DNA of 7,295 bases from Enterobacteriaceae bacterium UBA2655 (GCA_002359495.1 DENB01000012.1:18442-25736); one strand, 5' to 3'. Positions 1 to 5,404 are shown, counted from the first letter of the stretch. A program made the numbers and translations. The notes: generated by a model from the sequence alone, not told the origin.

Positions 1-427
1 TTAGAAAGCTGAAGGTCGGCGTGCCCAGCAGCAGCGTCAGCGCCAGCGCGCGCCAGCCGGCAAAATCGAGCGACAGCAGCAGCGCGGCCAGCGGCGACAG
101 AATAATCAGCGGCAGCCCGGTTACCAGCCAGTGAGCGATCACTTTCCCTAAAACCGTCAGCGGCAACGGCGCAGGCAGCAGCAGCAGCTGTTCCAGCGAA
201 CCGTCGAGAAAATCGTCGCGAAACAGCCGCTCCAGCGCCAGCAGCGAGGCGAGCAGCGCGGCAACCCAGGCCACGCCGGGCGCGATGCGCGCCAGCAGCT
301 GAGGTTCCGGCCCGATGCCCAGCGGGAACAGCGTAATCACGATCAGGAAAAACCACAGCGGATTAATCACTTCAGCGCCGCTGCGAAAAACAATCTTCAG
401 CTCGCGCTGAATAACGCGTCCCAGCAT
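1..427 (-). CDS. ccmB: CcmB, heme exporter permease subunit (partial, C-terminus missing)
   Basis: Inner-membrane subunit of the CcmABCD system, which releases holo-CcmE (heme chaperone) for cytochrome c maturation in the periplasm. The minus-strand frame from the ATG at 427 down to base 2 gives 142 codons and runs off the window; full-length family members are about 220 residues. The translation matches E. coli CcmB as I recall it, including NPLWFFLIVITLFPLGIGPE near residue 30, RIAPGVAWVAALLASLLALE and LEQLLLLPAPLPL. Several hydrophobic spans are visible (about 24-42, 50-66, 100-120, 125-140). The start overlaps the ccmA stop by one base (TAATG), and an AGGAGAG ribosome site lies inside the ccmA end, so the two genes are translationally coupled. 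Core chromosome, intact as far as visible. Confidence 0.95.
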   Translation of the reverse strand, partial: MLGRVIQRELKIVFRSGAEVINPLWFFLIVITLFPLGIGPEPQLLARIAPGVAWVAALLASLLALERLFRDDFLDGSLEQLLLLPAPLPLTVLGKVIAHWLVTGLPLIILSPLAALLLSLDFAGWRALALTLLLGTPTFSFL

Positions 428-1044
428 TAACATCTCTCCTGCGCGCTGAGGCGAATTTTACGCACGCGCTCGCCCGCATCAGGCAGGTCCTGGTGAGTGG
501 TTAAAATCACCATGCCTCCGTTATCGGCATGTTGCGCAAAACGCGCCATTAATTTTTCTACGCCCGCTTTATCGATAGCGGTCAAGGGTTCGTCGAGGAT
601 CCACGCCCGCGCCGGGCTGAGCCAGAGGCGTGCCAGCGCGACGCGACGCTGCTGTCCGGCGGAGAGCTGCGCGACCGGCACCTCTTCGTAACCCAGCAGG
701 TCCACCGCCTCCAGCGCGTCGAAAATCTCGTCCTGCTGGCGATCGGGATGATAAAAACGCAAATTTTCCAGCGGCGAAAGCACCGCTTTAACGCCGGGTT
801 GGTGACCGAGCCAGAGCATATCCTGATGCCAGCGCTCGCGCTGCTGGCGAATCGGCTGGCCCTGCCAGCTGACTTCGCCCTGCTCCGGGCGACTCAGACC
901 GGCAAGCAGCCGCAGCAATGAGGTTTTCCCTGCCCCATTCACGCCCTCAATCTGCACGATGTCGCCCGCCTGAACGGAAAACGAAAGCTCGCGAAACAAG
1001 ATCCGCTCATCGCGAGTGCAAGAGAGATTAATGATTTCCAGCAT
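427..1044 (-). CDS. ccmA: CcmA, ATP-binding subunit of the cytochrome c maturation ABC transporter
   Basis: Cytoplasmic ATPase that pairs with CcmB to drive release of heme-loaded CcmE during c-type cytochrome assembly. The 205-residue protein has a complete ABC domain: Walker A GVNGAGKT at 34-41, the Q/D region near 82-92, the signature LSAGQ at 127-131, Walker B WILDEP at 148-153 with the catalytic Glu at 152, and the H-loop His at 184 (TTH). Length is near the E. coli protein (about 207), and similarity runs from end to end. First gene of the visible operon, with ccmB one base downstream. The bases before the ATG (TTTTCCCTCC) contain no Shine-Dalgarno sequence, so initiation may be weak or leader-dependent; no better in-frame start is seen. 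It is divergent from yfdC. Confidence 0.97.
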   Translation of the reverse strand: MLEIINLSCTRDERILFRELSFSVQAGDIVQIEGVNGAGKTSLLRLLAGLSRPEQGEVSWQGQPIRQQRERWHQDMLWLGHQPGVKAVLSPLENLRFYHPDRQQDEIFDALEAVDLLGYEEVPVAQLSAGQQRRVALARLWLSPARAWILDEPLTAIDKAGVEKLMARFAQHADNGGMVILTTHQDLPDAGERVRKIRLSAQERC

Positions 1045-1286
1045 GGAGGGAAAATCGCGCTAAATAAGTGAGGCGGCGATAATACCACAAGTCATGGGTG
1101 GGCCGAAGCCTGCGCGGCTTTGCCAATCCTGCAAACTGACGCATTAGCATGCATAAGCTCTCCGGATTGATGAAAAAAGCAGCACATTTAAAGCTTTGTT
1201 ACTCTTACTCAAAAACTTCGTAACATTTCAGTGGATTTAAAAAGGTCTACGCTTATTACGCTGTTGAACTATCACCAGGAGCAAAA
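1045..1286. promoter_or_regulatory. Divergent intergenic region between ccmA and yfdC
   Basis: About 240 bases that must carry the promoters for the leftward ccm operon and the rightward yfdC gene. The right half (about 1175-1260) is AT-rich, in contrast to the flanking genes, as expected for promoter DNA. No convincing paired -35/-10 could be fixed for either direction, and no FNR-type TTGAT-N4-ATCAA site was found. A short AAGCC/GGCTT hairpin near 1105-1120 lacks a T-run and is not called a terminator. No small ORF or RNA gene is evident. Confidence 0.45.
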
Positions 1287-2216
1287 ATGAAGCCCGCACA
1301 AAGCGAAGAACAGAGCGAAAAAGATGTGGATAGCGAGGAGAAGGAACAGGGAACCGAAATTGAAGTTGACGAAGAAGTGCTGCCTTCGCGCGCGGCTGCG
1401 ATCCATGAAGAGATCCGTCAGGATGGGGAAAAGGAGCTGGAACGCGACGGCATGGCGCTGCTCTGGTCCGCCATCGCCGCCGGCTTATCAATGGGCGCAT
1501 CGCTGATGGCGAAAGGGATTTTCCAGGTGCATCTCGCCGGTTTGCCCGGCGCCTTCCTGCTGGAAAACCTGGGCTACAGCTTTGGCTTCATCATCGTCAT
1601 TATGGCGCGTCAGCAGCTGTTTACGGAAAACACCGTGACCGCCGTGCTGCCGGTGATGCACAAGCCTACTTTGGGCAATCTGGGATTGCTGCTGCGTCTC
1701 TGGGGATTCGTGCTGCTGGGCAACCTGATCGGCACGGCGCTGGCGGCGCTGGCCTTTGACGCGATGCCGGTTTTCGATGAGGCGACGCGTCAGGCTTTTA
1801 CCGCCATCAGTGAAAAGGTGATGGAGAGAAACGCAGGCGAAATGTTCGCCAACGCGGTGATTTCCGGCTGGATTATCGCCACGATGGTCTGGATGTTTCC
1901 GGCTTCCGGCGCCGCCAAACTCTTTGTCATTATTATGATGACCTGGCTGGTCGGGCTTGGCGATTTGGCGCACATCGTGGTGGGTTCGGTTGAAGTGCTC
2001 TACCTGGTGTTTAGCGGCGCCATCAGCTGGCACGAATTTATCTGGCCTTTCGCGCTGCCGACCCTGCTGGGCAATATTACCGGCGGAACCCTGATCTTCG
2101 CTCTGATCAGCCACGCTCAGATTCGCAACGATATGAGCGAAGCAGCTAAAGCCAAAATGCGGGCAGATGCGAAAAAGGCGCAAAAAGATGAAAAAGCGGA
2201 CCAGTCTGATGCATAA
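1287..2216 (+). CDS. yfdC: YfdC, formate/nitrite transporter (FNT) family inner-membrane protein
   Basis: Predicted FNT-family pentameric channel/transporter in the inner membrane; the substrate of YfdC itself is not established. The 309-residue protein has a charged, Glu/Lys-rich cytoplasmic N-terminus (1-52) with LPSRAAAIHEEIRQDGEKEL, a segment closely matching E. coli YfdC (about 310 aa), then about six membrane spans (about 57-80, 92-112, 134-157, 186-206, 210-228, 254-276) and a Lys-rich C-terminal tail. The AHIVVGSVE segment near 228-236 carries a His in the place where FocA-type channels keep their central pore histidine. This assignment is by motif position, not by alignment. A clear AGGAG lies about 7 bases before the ATG. 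It directly precedes argW, as in E. coli. Intact. Confidence 0.95.
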   Translation: MKPAQSEEQSEKDVDSEEKEQGTEIEVDEEVLPSRAAAIHEEIRQDGEKELERDGMALLWSAIAAGLSMGASLMAKGIFQVHLAGLPGAFLLENLGYSFGFIIVIMARQQLFTENTVTAVLPVMHKPTLGNLGLLLRLWGFVLLGNLIGTALAALAFDAMPVFDEATRQAFTAISEKVMERNAGEMFANAVISGWIIATMVWMFPASGAAKLFVIIMMTWLVGLGDLAHIVVGSVEVLYLVFSGAISWHEFIWPFALPTLLGNITGGTLIFALISHAQIRNDMSEAAKAKMRADAKKAQKDEKADQSDA

Positions 2217-2252
2217 ATCGTTGAGATAATGAGCAAACGGGCCGGCAGGAGG

Positions 2253-2291
2253 TTAATCTGGCGCAGCAATTAGGTTATACTGCCCGCCCTC
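2253..2291 (+). promoter_or_regulatory. Probable argW promoter with GC-rich discriminator
   Basis: A TATACT -10 hexamer at 2276-2281 (5/6 to consensus) follows a weak -35 TTAATC at 2253-2258 with a 17-base spacer. The bases after the -10 (GCCCGCCCTC) are almost all G/C, the kind of discriminator typical of stringently controlled stable-RNA promoters. The mature tRNA begins about 10 bases after the -10, so the 5' leader is very short. The -35 match is poor, so the call rests mainly on the -10 and its position. Confidence 0.65.
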
Positions 2292-2363
2292 GTCCCCTTA
2301 GTTAAATGGATATAACGAGCCCCTCCTAAGGGCTAGTTGCAGGTTCGATTCCTGCAGGGGACA
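2292..2363 (+). tRNA. argW: tRNA-Arg, anticodon CCU (argW); island attachment site
   Basis: A full cloverleaf can be drawn: acceptor GTCCCCT (2292-2298) with AGGGGAC (2356-2362), all Watson-Crick; D stem GTTA/TAAC (2301-2304, 2313-2316); anticodon stem AGCCC/GGGCT (2318-2322, 2330-2334) with loop CTCCTAA and anticodon CCT at 2325-2327; T stem GCAGG/CCTGC (2339-2343, 2351-2355) with loop TTCGATT; discriminator A at 2363. It reads AGG codons. The sequence is nearly identical to E. coli argW, which also follows yfdC. Unlike E. coli argW, no CCA is encoded: the next bases are ATATCC. This fits replacement of the 3' end by an integrated element, so 3' maturation would need trimming and CCA addition by tRNA nucleotidyltransferase. 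Confidence 0.98.
2339..2363 (+). other. Probable attL core (3' end of argW)
   Basis: The T arm and acceptor 3' strand of argW are the usual crossover segment for P4-type integrases, and this tRNA is followed by such an integrase on the same strand. Similarity to E. coli argW stops at the discriminator base, marking where host sequence gives way to island sequence. The matching attR copy lies outside the window, so the core length cannot be measured here. Confidence 0.75.
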
Positions 2364-2367
2364 ATAT

Positions 2368-2399
2368 CCTTTCATTTCACCACGTTTCATAACCTTTCA
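2368..2399. repeat. Phased TTTCA repeats beside attL
   Basis: TTTCA occurs at 2370, 2375, 2385 and 2395, so the last three starts are spaced 10 bases apart, one helical turn. The first and last copies extend to CCTTTCA. The position just inside the element, next to the crossover site, suggests arm-type integrase sites or excisionase/AlpA sites, as in other tyrosine recombinase att regions. Function is inferred from position and spacing only; the motif is short and the DNA is T/A-rich. Confidence 0.4.
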
Positions 2400-2479
2400 A
2401 AAAACCTCCTAAAACCAGAAAAATCATAGCTTAGCATCATGATAGTGGTTTCAGTTACCTTCATGACATTACATCTCTC

Positions 2480-2529
2480 TGATGGTATCGTTGATGGTAT
2501 TCGTCGGTTCGATATGCCGATACCATCAA
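2480..2529. repeat. Direct and inverted GATGGTAT repeats upstream of int
   Basis: TGATGGTATCG (2480-2490) is followed at once by TTGATGGTAT (2491-2500), and the reverse complement CGATACCATCAA lies at 2518-2529. The first and third copies match exactly over 11 bases, and the second matches the third over 10. The set ends 22 bases before the integrase start. It could be arm-type integrase binding sites, an operator for integrase autoregulation, or a hairpin in the int leader; the two same-strand copies plus one inverted favour protein binding sites. Confidence 0.6.
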
Positions 2530-2551
2530 TTTTAGCAATGAGACTAGTGAA

Positions 2552-3829
2552 ATGGCTTTGAACCAGCTTTCACCCAAAAAGATTGAAAACGCCAAGCCTA
2601 AAGAAACTGATTACAAACTTACAGATGGTGGGAGCCTTTACCTGTTAGTCAAAAAGAACGGGACTAAAGCTTGGAGAATGAATTATCGTTTCAATGGTAA
2701 GCAGGCGACTTTGGCGTTGGGGGTTTATCCAGATGTACCGCTTTCAATTGCTCGTAAACGCCGCGATGAAGCTAGGCAGATGCTCGCTGATGATCAAGAC
2801 CCGAGGATCGCAAAGAATGCAGTTGCTAATGAGGATAAATCCCCAACGTTTGAGGCTATAGCCCGAGAGTGGCATCAAGGTTCCATAGGACATCCTGAGT
2901 GGAAAGAAATTACCCGCCAAAAAATACTGCGTGAAATGGAAAATCATCTGTTTCCGGCCATCGGTTCAAAACCCATCGTTGCACTCAAAACTCGTGACTT
3001 GCTGCCATTGTTAATTGAGATGACAAGAGTGGGCATCGGTACAACCACGGGGCGGGTAAAAACCACTATGGCGAGTATTTTCCGTTATGCCGTACAGCGA
3101 GGCATTGTTGATTACAATCCGGCCCAAGATTTAAAAGGCGCAGTCATTACACCTAAAGCACGACATCGCCCTGCTCTACCGCTCGAACTCTTACCAGAAT
3201 TAATGGCAAAAGCTGAAAATTATACTGGTAGGCCTTTGACACGGCTGGCAGTGTTTTTATCGCTGCATACGTTTGTGCGGTCTAGTGAACTGCGTCATGC
3301 CCGGTGGGATGAAATAGACATTGAAAAGGGGCTTTGGACGATACCCGGACAACGGGAAGAGATAATAGGGGTTAAATATTCAGATCGGGGTGCAAAGATG
3401 GGCGCAGCACATTTCGTTCCACTTTCTACTCAGGTAATTGAGGTGCTTGAAAATATTCGAAAGATTAGCGGGGAATATTTACTCATATTTCCTGGTGACA
3501 GTAATCCTTACAAACCAATGAGCGAGAATACCGTAAATAAGGCACTACGCACGATGGGTTACGATACTCAATCTGATGTATGCCTACACGGCTTCCGTGC
3601 AATGGCATGCTCTGCCCTAACTGAATCAGGATTATGGTCACGTGATGCTGTTGAAAGACAGATGAGTCATCAGGAACGAAACGAGGTGCGCGCAGCTTAT
3701 GTTCATTTGGCACAGCACATGCAGGAACGACGTCGAATGATGCAATGGTGGTCGAACTATCTAGATATAAACAAAGATGAATATCATCCTCCTTATAATT
3801 TGCCAGATGTCAGTATCCTTAAAAAATAA
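2552..3829 (+). CDS. int: P4-type site-specific tyrosine recombinase (integrase)
   Basis: Catalyses integration at the argW 3' end and, with a directionality factor, excision. The 425-residue protein has the N-terminal arm-binding domain of P4-type integrases (DUF4102-like, about 3-90: LSPKKIENAKPKETDYKL, then LGVYPDVPLSIARKRRDEAR), a SAM-like core-binding domain (about 95-195) and a catalytic domain (about 205-395). Catalytic residues visible: Arg243 in FVRSSEL, the hairpin Lys near 282, His346 and Arg349 in HGFR, His373 in MSHQ, and nucleophile Tyr383 in AAYVH. The family hallmark RRRMMQWW follows. A 20-residue tail after the YLD motif is longer than in many relatives. No strong Shine-Dalgarno precedes the ATG. 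It reads away from the tRNA, as usual for this class. All key residues are present, so it looks active. Confidence 0.97.
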   Translation: MALNQLSPKKIENAKPKETDYKLTDGGSLYLLVKKNGTKAWRMNYRFNGKQATLALGVYPDVPLSIARKRRDEARQMLADDQDPRIAKNAVANEDKSPTFEAIAREWHQGSIGHPEWKEITRQKILREMENHLFPAIGSKPIVALKTRDLLPLLIEMTRVGIGTTTGRVKTTMASIFRYAVQRGIVDYNPAQDLKGAVITPKARHRPALPLELLPELMAKAENYTGRPLTRLAVFLSLHTFVRSSELRHARWDEIDIEKGLWTIPGQREEIIGVKYSDRGAKMGAAHFVPLSTQVIEVLENIRKISGEYLLIFPGDSNPYKPMSENTVNKALRTMGYDTQSDVCLHGFRAMACSALTESGLWSRDAVERQMSHQERNEVRAAYVHLAQHMQERRRMMQWWSNYLDINKDEYHPPYNLPDVSILKK

Positions 3830-3850
3830 CCCTATAAAACAGAGGCAATA

Positions 3851-4732
3851 ATGCAATCATTAACAGACACTGAAAGCAACTTTTTAAGAAGCTTGTGGAT
3901 CGAAAAAAAAATACCCCCCTTAGAATACTGTTCGTTTGAGAGGGCTGGTAGGCTCCTAGGATGCGAGGTTGATGATCTAATTCATTTATATGAAATAGGT
4001 GCATTCAATGTTGGTTTGAAACTGGACGGAATCGATGTTGAATTCACTGTTGATTTCGATAAGGCTGATAAAAAAAATGATTCTGACTTATTGCACCCAG
4101 CACTAACAAACAGAAATCTGGAAATGGAATCATCCACCATACTTTATGGATTTAATGAAAATGCGATTGTTCATTTTGAAAATGGATATCATATTGATGG
4201 ATTTGCATGTGGTGTCTGGTACGCCGATTATGTATTACCAGAAGTTAAAGATGGATTCTTTATTGAAACCGAATACGGGGCCACGTTTAAGCCAGTAAAA
4301 ATGCGAGATGATATTGTTAGTGCTACTGCTAGATACAAAGGGAAAGTTGACATTGAAATTCCTTTTGAAGAGCTAGTAATTATGAGAAGAGACTTGGAAC
4401 TGATCTGGAAATCAGTAAAAACTGGACGACCTTTACCCGGAATATTGACGGGAAACATGTCTTCAAAAACAAAAATATCAAAGCCTATCAGTAACACAGC
4501 TGAGCATCATGCTAGAAACAGAGAAGGATTGTTAAACTCCGCAATATATATTTTATCAAGATATCCCGAAGAGTGTCGCGGCTCAAGGAAAGAAATAAGC
4601 CCTGAAAAATGGACAAGCTCAATATTAAACCATCTAAGCGAATTACCACCAATATTCATTACAAACGAGCAAGAAATTTTAAGAAAATTAAGGCTGGCTG
4701 TTAATCATGCTGGTTCAAAAAGAAAGGGGTAG
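3851..4732 (+). CDS. Uncharacterised 293-aa island cargo protein
   Basis: Function not recognised. The gene starts 21 bases after the integrase stop, with a modest AGAGG ribosome site, so co-transcription with int is likely. It is visibly much more AT-rich than the flanking chromosome and the downstream replication operon, suggesting separate acquisition. Three parts can be seen: an N-terminal region (about 27-60, SFERAGRLLGCEVDDLIHLY) that looks like a small helical, possibly DNA-binding module; a middle beta-rich region (about 95-185) ending in an amphipathic segment with IPFEELVIMRRDLE; and, after a polar Ser/Lys linker (about 200-215), a C-terminal helical domain (about 217-286, HARNREGLLNSAIYIL, YPEECRG). 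I recall similar C-terminal domains in other phage-island hypotheticals, without a known role. No membrane span or signal peptide. A regulatory or anti-phage role is possible but unproven. Confidence 0.85.
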   Translation: MQSLTDTESNFLRSLWIEKKIPPLEYCSFERAGRLLGCEVDDLIHLYEIGAFNVGLKLDGIDVEFTVDFDKADKKNDSDLLHPALTNRNLEMESSTILYGFNENAIVHFENGYHIDGFACGVWYADYVLPEVKDGFFIETEYGATFKPVKMRDDIVSATARYKGKVDIEIPFEELVIMRRDLELIWKSVKTGRPLPGILTGNMSSKTKISKPISNTAEHHARNREGLLNSAIYILSRYPEECRGSRKEISPEKWTSSILNHLSELPPIFITNEQEILRKLRLAVNHAGSKRKG

Positions 4733-4794
4733 ACTTAAAGCATTCTACGGGTAAAGTTGATTACGCTACCTACTCAAGCCTTTTATTCAAGAAT

Positions 4795-4832
4795 AGTATC
4801 TGCCGTGTTTATTACATTACACGGCAGATACT
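4795..4832. repeat. Perfect 14-bp inverted repeat just before alpA
   Basis: AGTATCTGCCGTGT (4795-4808) and its exact reverse complement (4819-4832) flank a 10-base AT spacer, and the repeat ends three bases before the alpA ATG. No T-run follows, so it is not a standard terminator. As DNA it would suit a dimeric regulator on two half-sites; as RNA the stem would sit against the start codon and, with no clear Shine-Dalgarno present, could limit AlpA translation. The spacer/right arm contains ACATTACAC (4814-4822), also found at 5314-5322. Confidence 0.85.
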
Positions 4833-4835
4833 TAC

Positions 4836-5048
4836 ATGACATTAAAAACTTATCCTATTAACGGACATGCCCGCCCACGCGCAACTGCTGATTTTTTACA
4901 AATCAGCACGGTCACTCTCTGGCGATGGGAGAAAAACAACCCTTCATTTCCCAAATCTACACGCATTTCAACAAGAGTATCTGTTTACGATGCTCAAGAA
5001 ATCAGGCAATGGGTCAAAGATCAATCTCCGAGAATGAGAGAGATTTAA
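4836..5048 (+). CDS. alpA: AlpA-family regulator / excisionase-like protein
   Basis: Small winged-helix DNA-binding protein (70 aa). AlpA of the CP4-57 island activates that island's integrase gene and promotes excision; in Gram-negative phage satellites alpA commonly sits near int and controls the element. Visible here: a helix-turn-helix at about 15-33 (ATADFLQISTVTLWRWEKN) and a wing plus terminal helix at 38-60 (FPKSTRISTRVSVYDAQEIRQWV), the usual AlpA layout. It lacks the common GPR sequence before the wing strand, having STR instead. The ATG at 4836 is the only sensible in-frame start but lacks a clear ribosome site and lies beside a perfect inverted repeat, implying control at that point. 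It is convergent with the RHH gene at 5095-5274. Confidence 0.88.
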   Translation: MTLKTYPINGHARPRATADFLQISTVTLWRWEKNNPSFPKSTRISTRVSVYDAQEIRQWVKDQSPRMREI

Positions 5049-5063
5049 TGAAGAAAACGAGAA

Positions 5064-5088
5064 AAAGGGGAGAAAAAATTTCCCCTTT
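5064..5088. terminator. Bidirectional intrinsic terminator between alpA and the RHH gene
   Basis: AAAGGGGA (5064-5071) pairs with TCCCCTTT (5081-5088) around a 9-base A-rich loop. On the minus strand the stem is followed by a T-rich tract (TTTTTCTCGTTTTCTT), a good Rho-independent terminator for the RHH gene ending at 5095. On the plus strand the run after the stem is short (TTTAGTT), so termination of alpA is weaker. Position between two convergent stops supports the call. Confidence 0.8.
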
Positions 5089-5094
5089 AGTTAA

Positions 5095-5274
5095 TCAATT
5101 GCTTGTTTCCAATCCTCGATTTTGTAGCTCCTTACGCAGAATGCGCTTGATCCACGCTGCGAGCGATTCATCACCATCTTGCTGCTGTGCCTGCTCCATG
5201 AGTTCGCGTAATTCAGGATCTAGTCGGAACTGGAATGGTGGATTGCCACGTCTTTCGCTTTTGTGTGTTGACAC
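5095..5274 (-). CDS. Small ribbon-helix-helix (Arc/CopG-type) DNA-binding regulator, GTG start
   Basis: A 59-residue protein starting MSTHKSERRGNPP. The layout is that of RHH repressors: a basic tail (1-13), a DNA-contacting strand PFQFRLD (13-19), helix A (about 20-33, ELRELMEQAQQQ), a turn at GDES, and helix B (about 37-51, LAAWIKRILRKEL). Such proteins bind as dimers to short palindromes. The start is GTG at 5274; no in-frame ATG lies upstream, and a GGGTG about 12 bases before it may be the ribosome site. The gene is divergent from the replication operon, and the palindromes at 5278-5324 lie immediately upstream, so a repressor of that operon, and of itself, is the natural inference. It is convergent with alpA and shares a terminator. 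It is easily missed because of its size and start codon. Confidence 0.85.
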   Translation of the reverse strand: MSTHKSERRGNPPFQFRLDPELRELMEQAQQQDGDESLAAWIKRILRKELQNRGLETSN

Positions 5275-5295
5275 GCTAATTACACCCGTTGTAAT
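5268..5295 (+). promoter_or_regulatory. Predicted rightward promoter of the replication operon
   Basis: A perfect -35 TTGACA (5268-5273) and a -10 TGTAAT (5290-5295, 5/6) are separated by 16 bases; transcription would start near 5302. The -35 overlaps the GTG start region of the divergent RHH gene, and the -10 lies inside an inverted-repeat arm, so a protein bound to the palindromes would block this promoter directly. Nothing as good was found elsewhere before the Icd-like gene. Confidence 0.7.
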
Positions 5296-5324
5296 GTGTT
5301 TGTGTGTAATTACACATTACACAC
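5278..5324. promoter_or_regulatory. Palindromic operator cluster in the divergent control region
   Basis: A perfect 14-base palindrome TGTGTAATTACACA spans 5303-5316 at the predicted start site. A second inverted repeat pairs TGTAATGTGT (5290-5299) with ACACATTACA (5312-5321), and a further half-site TAATTACAC lies at 5277-5285, between the -35 and -10. The half-site is thus repeated in both orientations across the promoter. This is the expected arrangement for cooperative binding of an RHH repressor; the divergent RHH protein is the best candidate, AlpA the alternative. Confidence 0.75.
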
Positions 5325-5341
5325 ATCGAAAAAAAATAGCA

Positions 5342-5375
5342 ACGCCCCGGAGTGTTTGCAGCACCACCGAGGCGT
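5342..5375 (+). ncRNA. Leader hairpin before the Icd-like gene, possible attenuator or immunity RNA
   Basis: ACGCCCCGG (5342-5350) pairs with CCGAGGCGT (5367-5375) with one C/A mismatch, and the stem can be extended inward by short GTG/CAC pairing. It lies in the predicted 5' leader. It is not followed by a T-run, so it is not an ordinary terminator. In phage P4 a small leader-encoded RNA (CI RNA) gives immunity by causing early termination of the replication operon; this hairpin is at a comparable position. That parallel is inference. Confidence 0.4.
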
Positions 5376-5404
5376 CTAACCAAAACGTTAAATAGGTAAC
5401 GAAA

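Noticed and set aside
1488..2183. Long minus-strand open frame (231 codons) opposite yfdC
   Set aside because: It is the complement of a highly conserved membrane-protein gene, its translation is rich in His/Gln/Arg with no family resemblance, and it has no ribosome site. Treated as an antisense shadow.
2364..2551. Insertion sequence or CRISPR-like array in the tRNA-int interval
   Set aside because: The repeats are short (5-12 bases), irregularly spaced and not separated by uniform spacers; no transposase frame is present. An att/arm-site region explains them.
4795..4832. Inverted repeat before alpA as a terminator of the cargo gene
   Set aside because: The stem is strong but no T-run follows on either strand at the needed place, and it abuts a start codon; a regulatory role fits better.
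4925..5395. Plus-strand open frame of 156 codons overlapping alpA and the operator region
   Set aside because: It runs out of frame through alpA, through the terminator, antisense to the RHH gene and across the promoter palindromes. The translation shows no domain.
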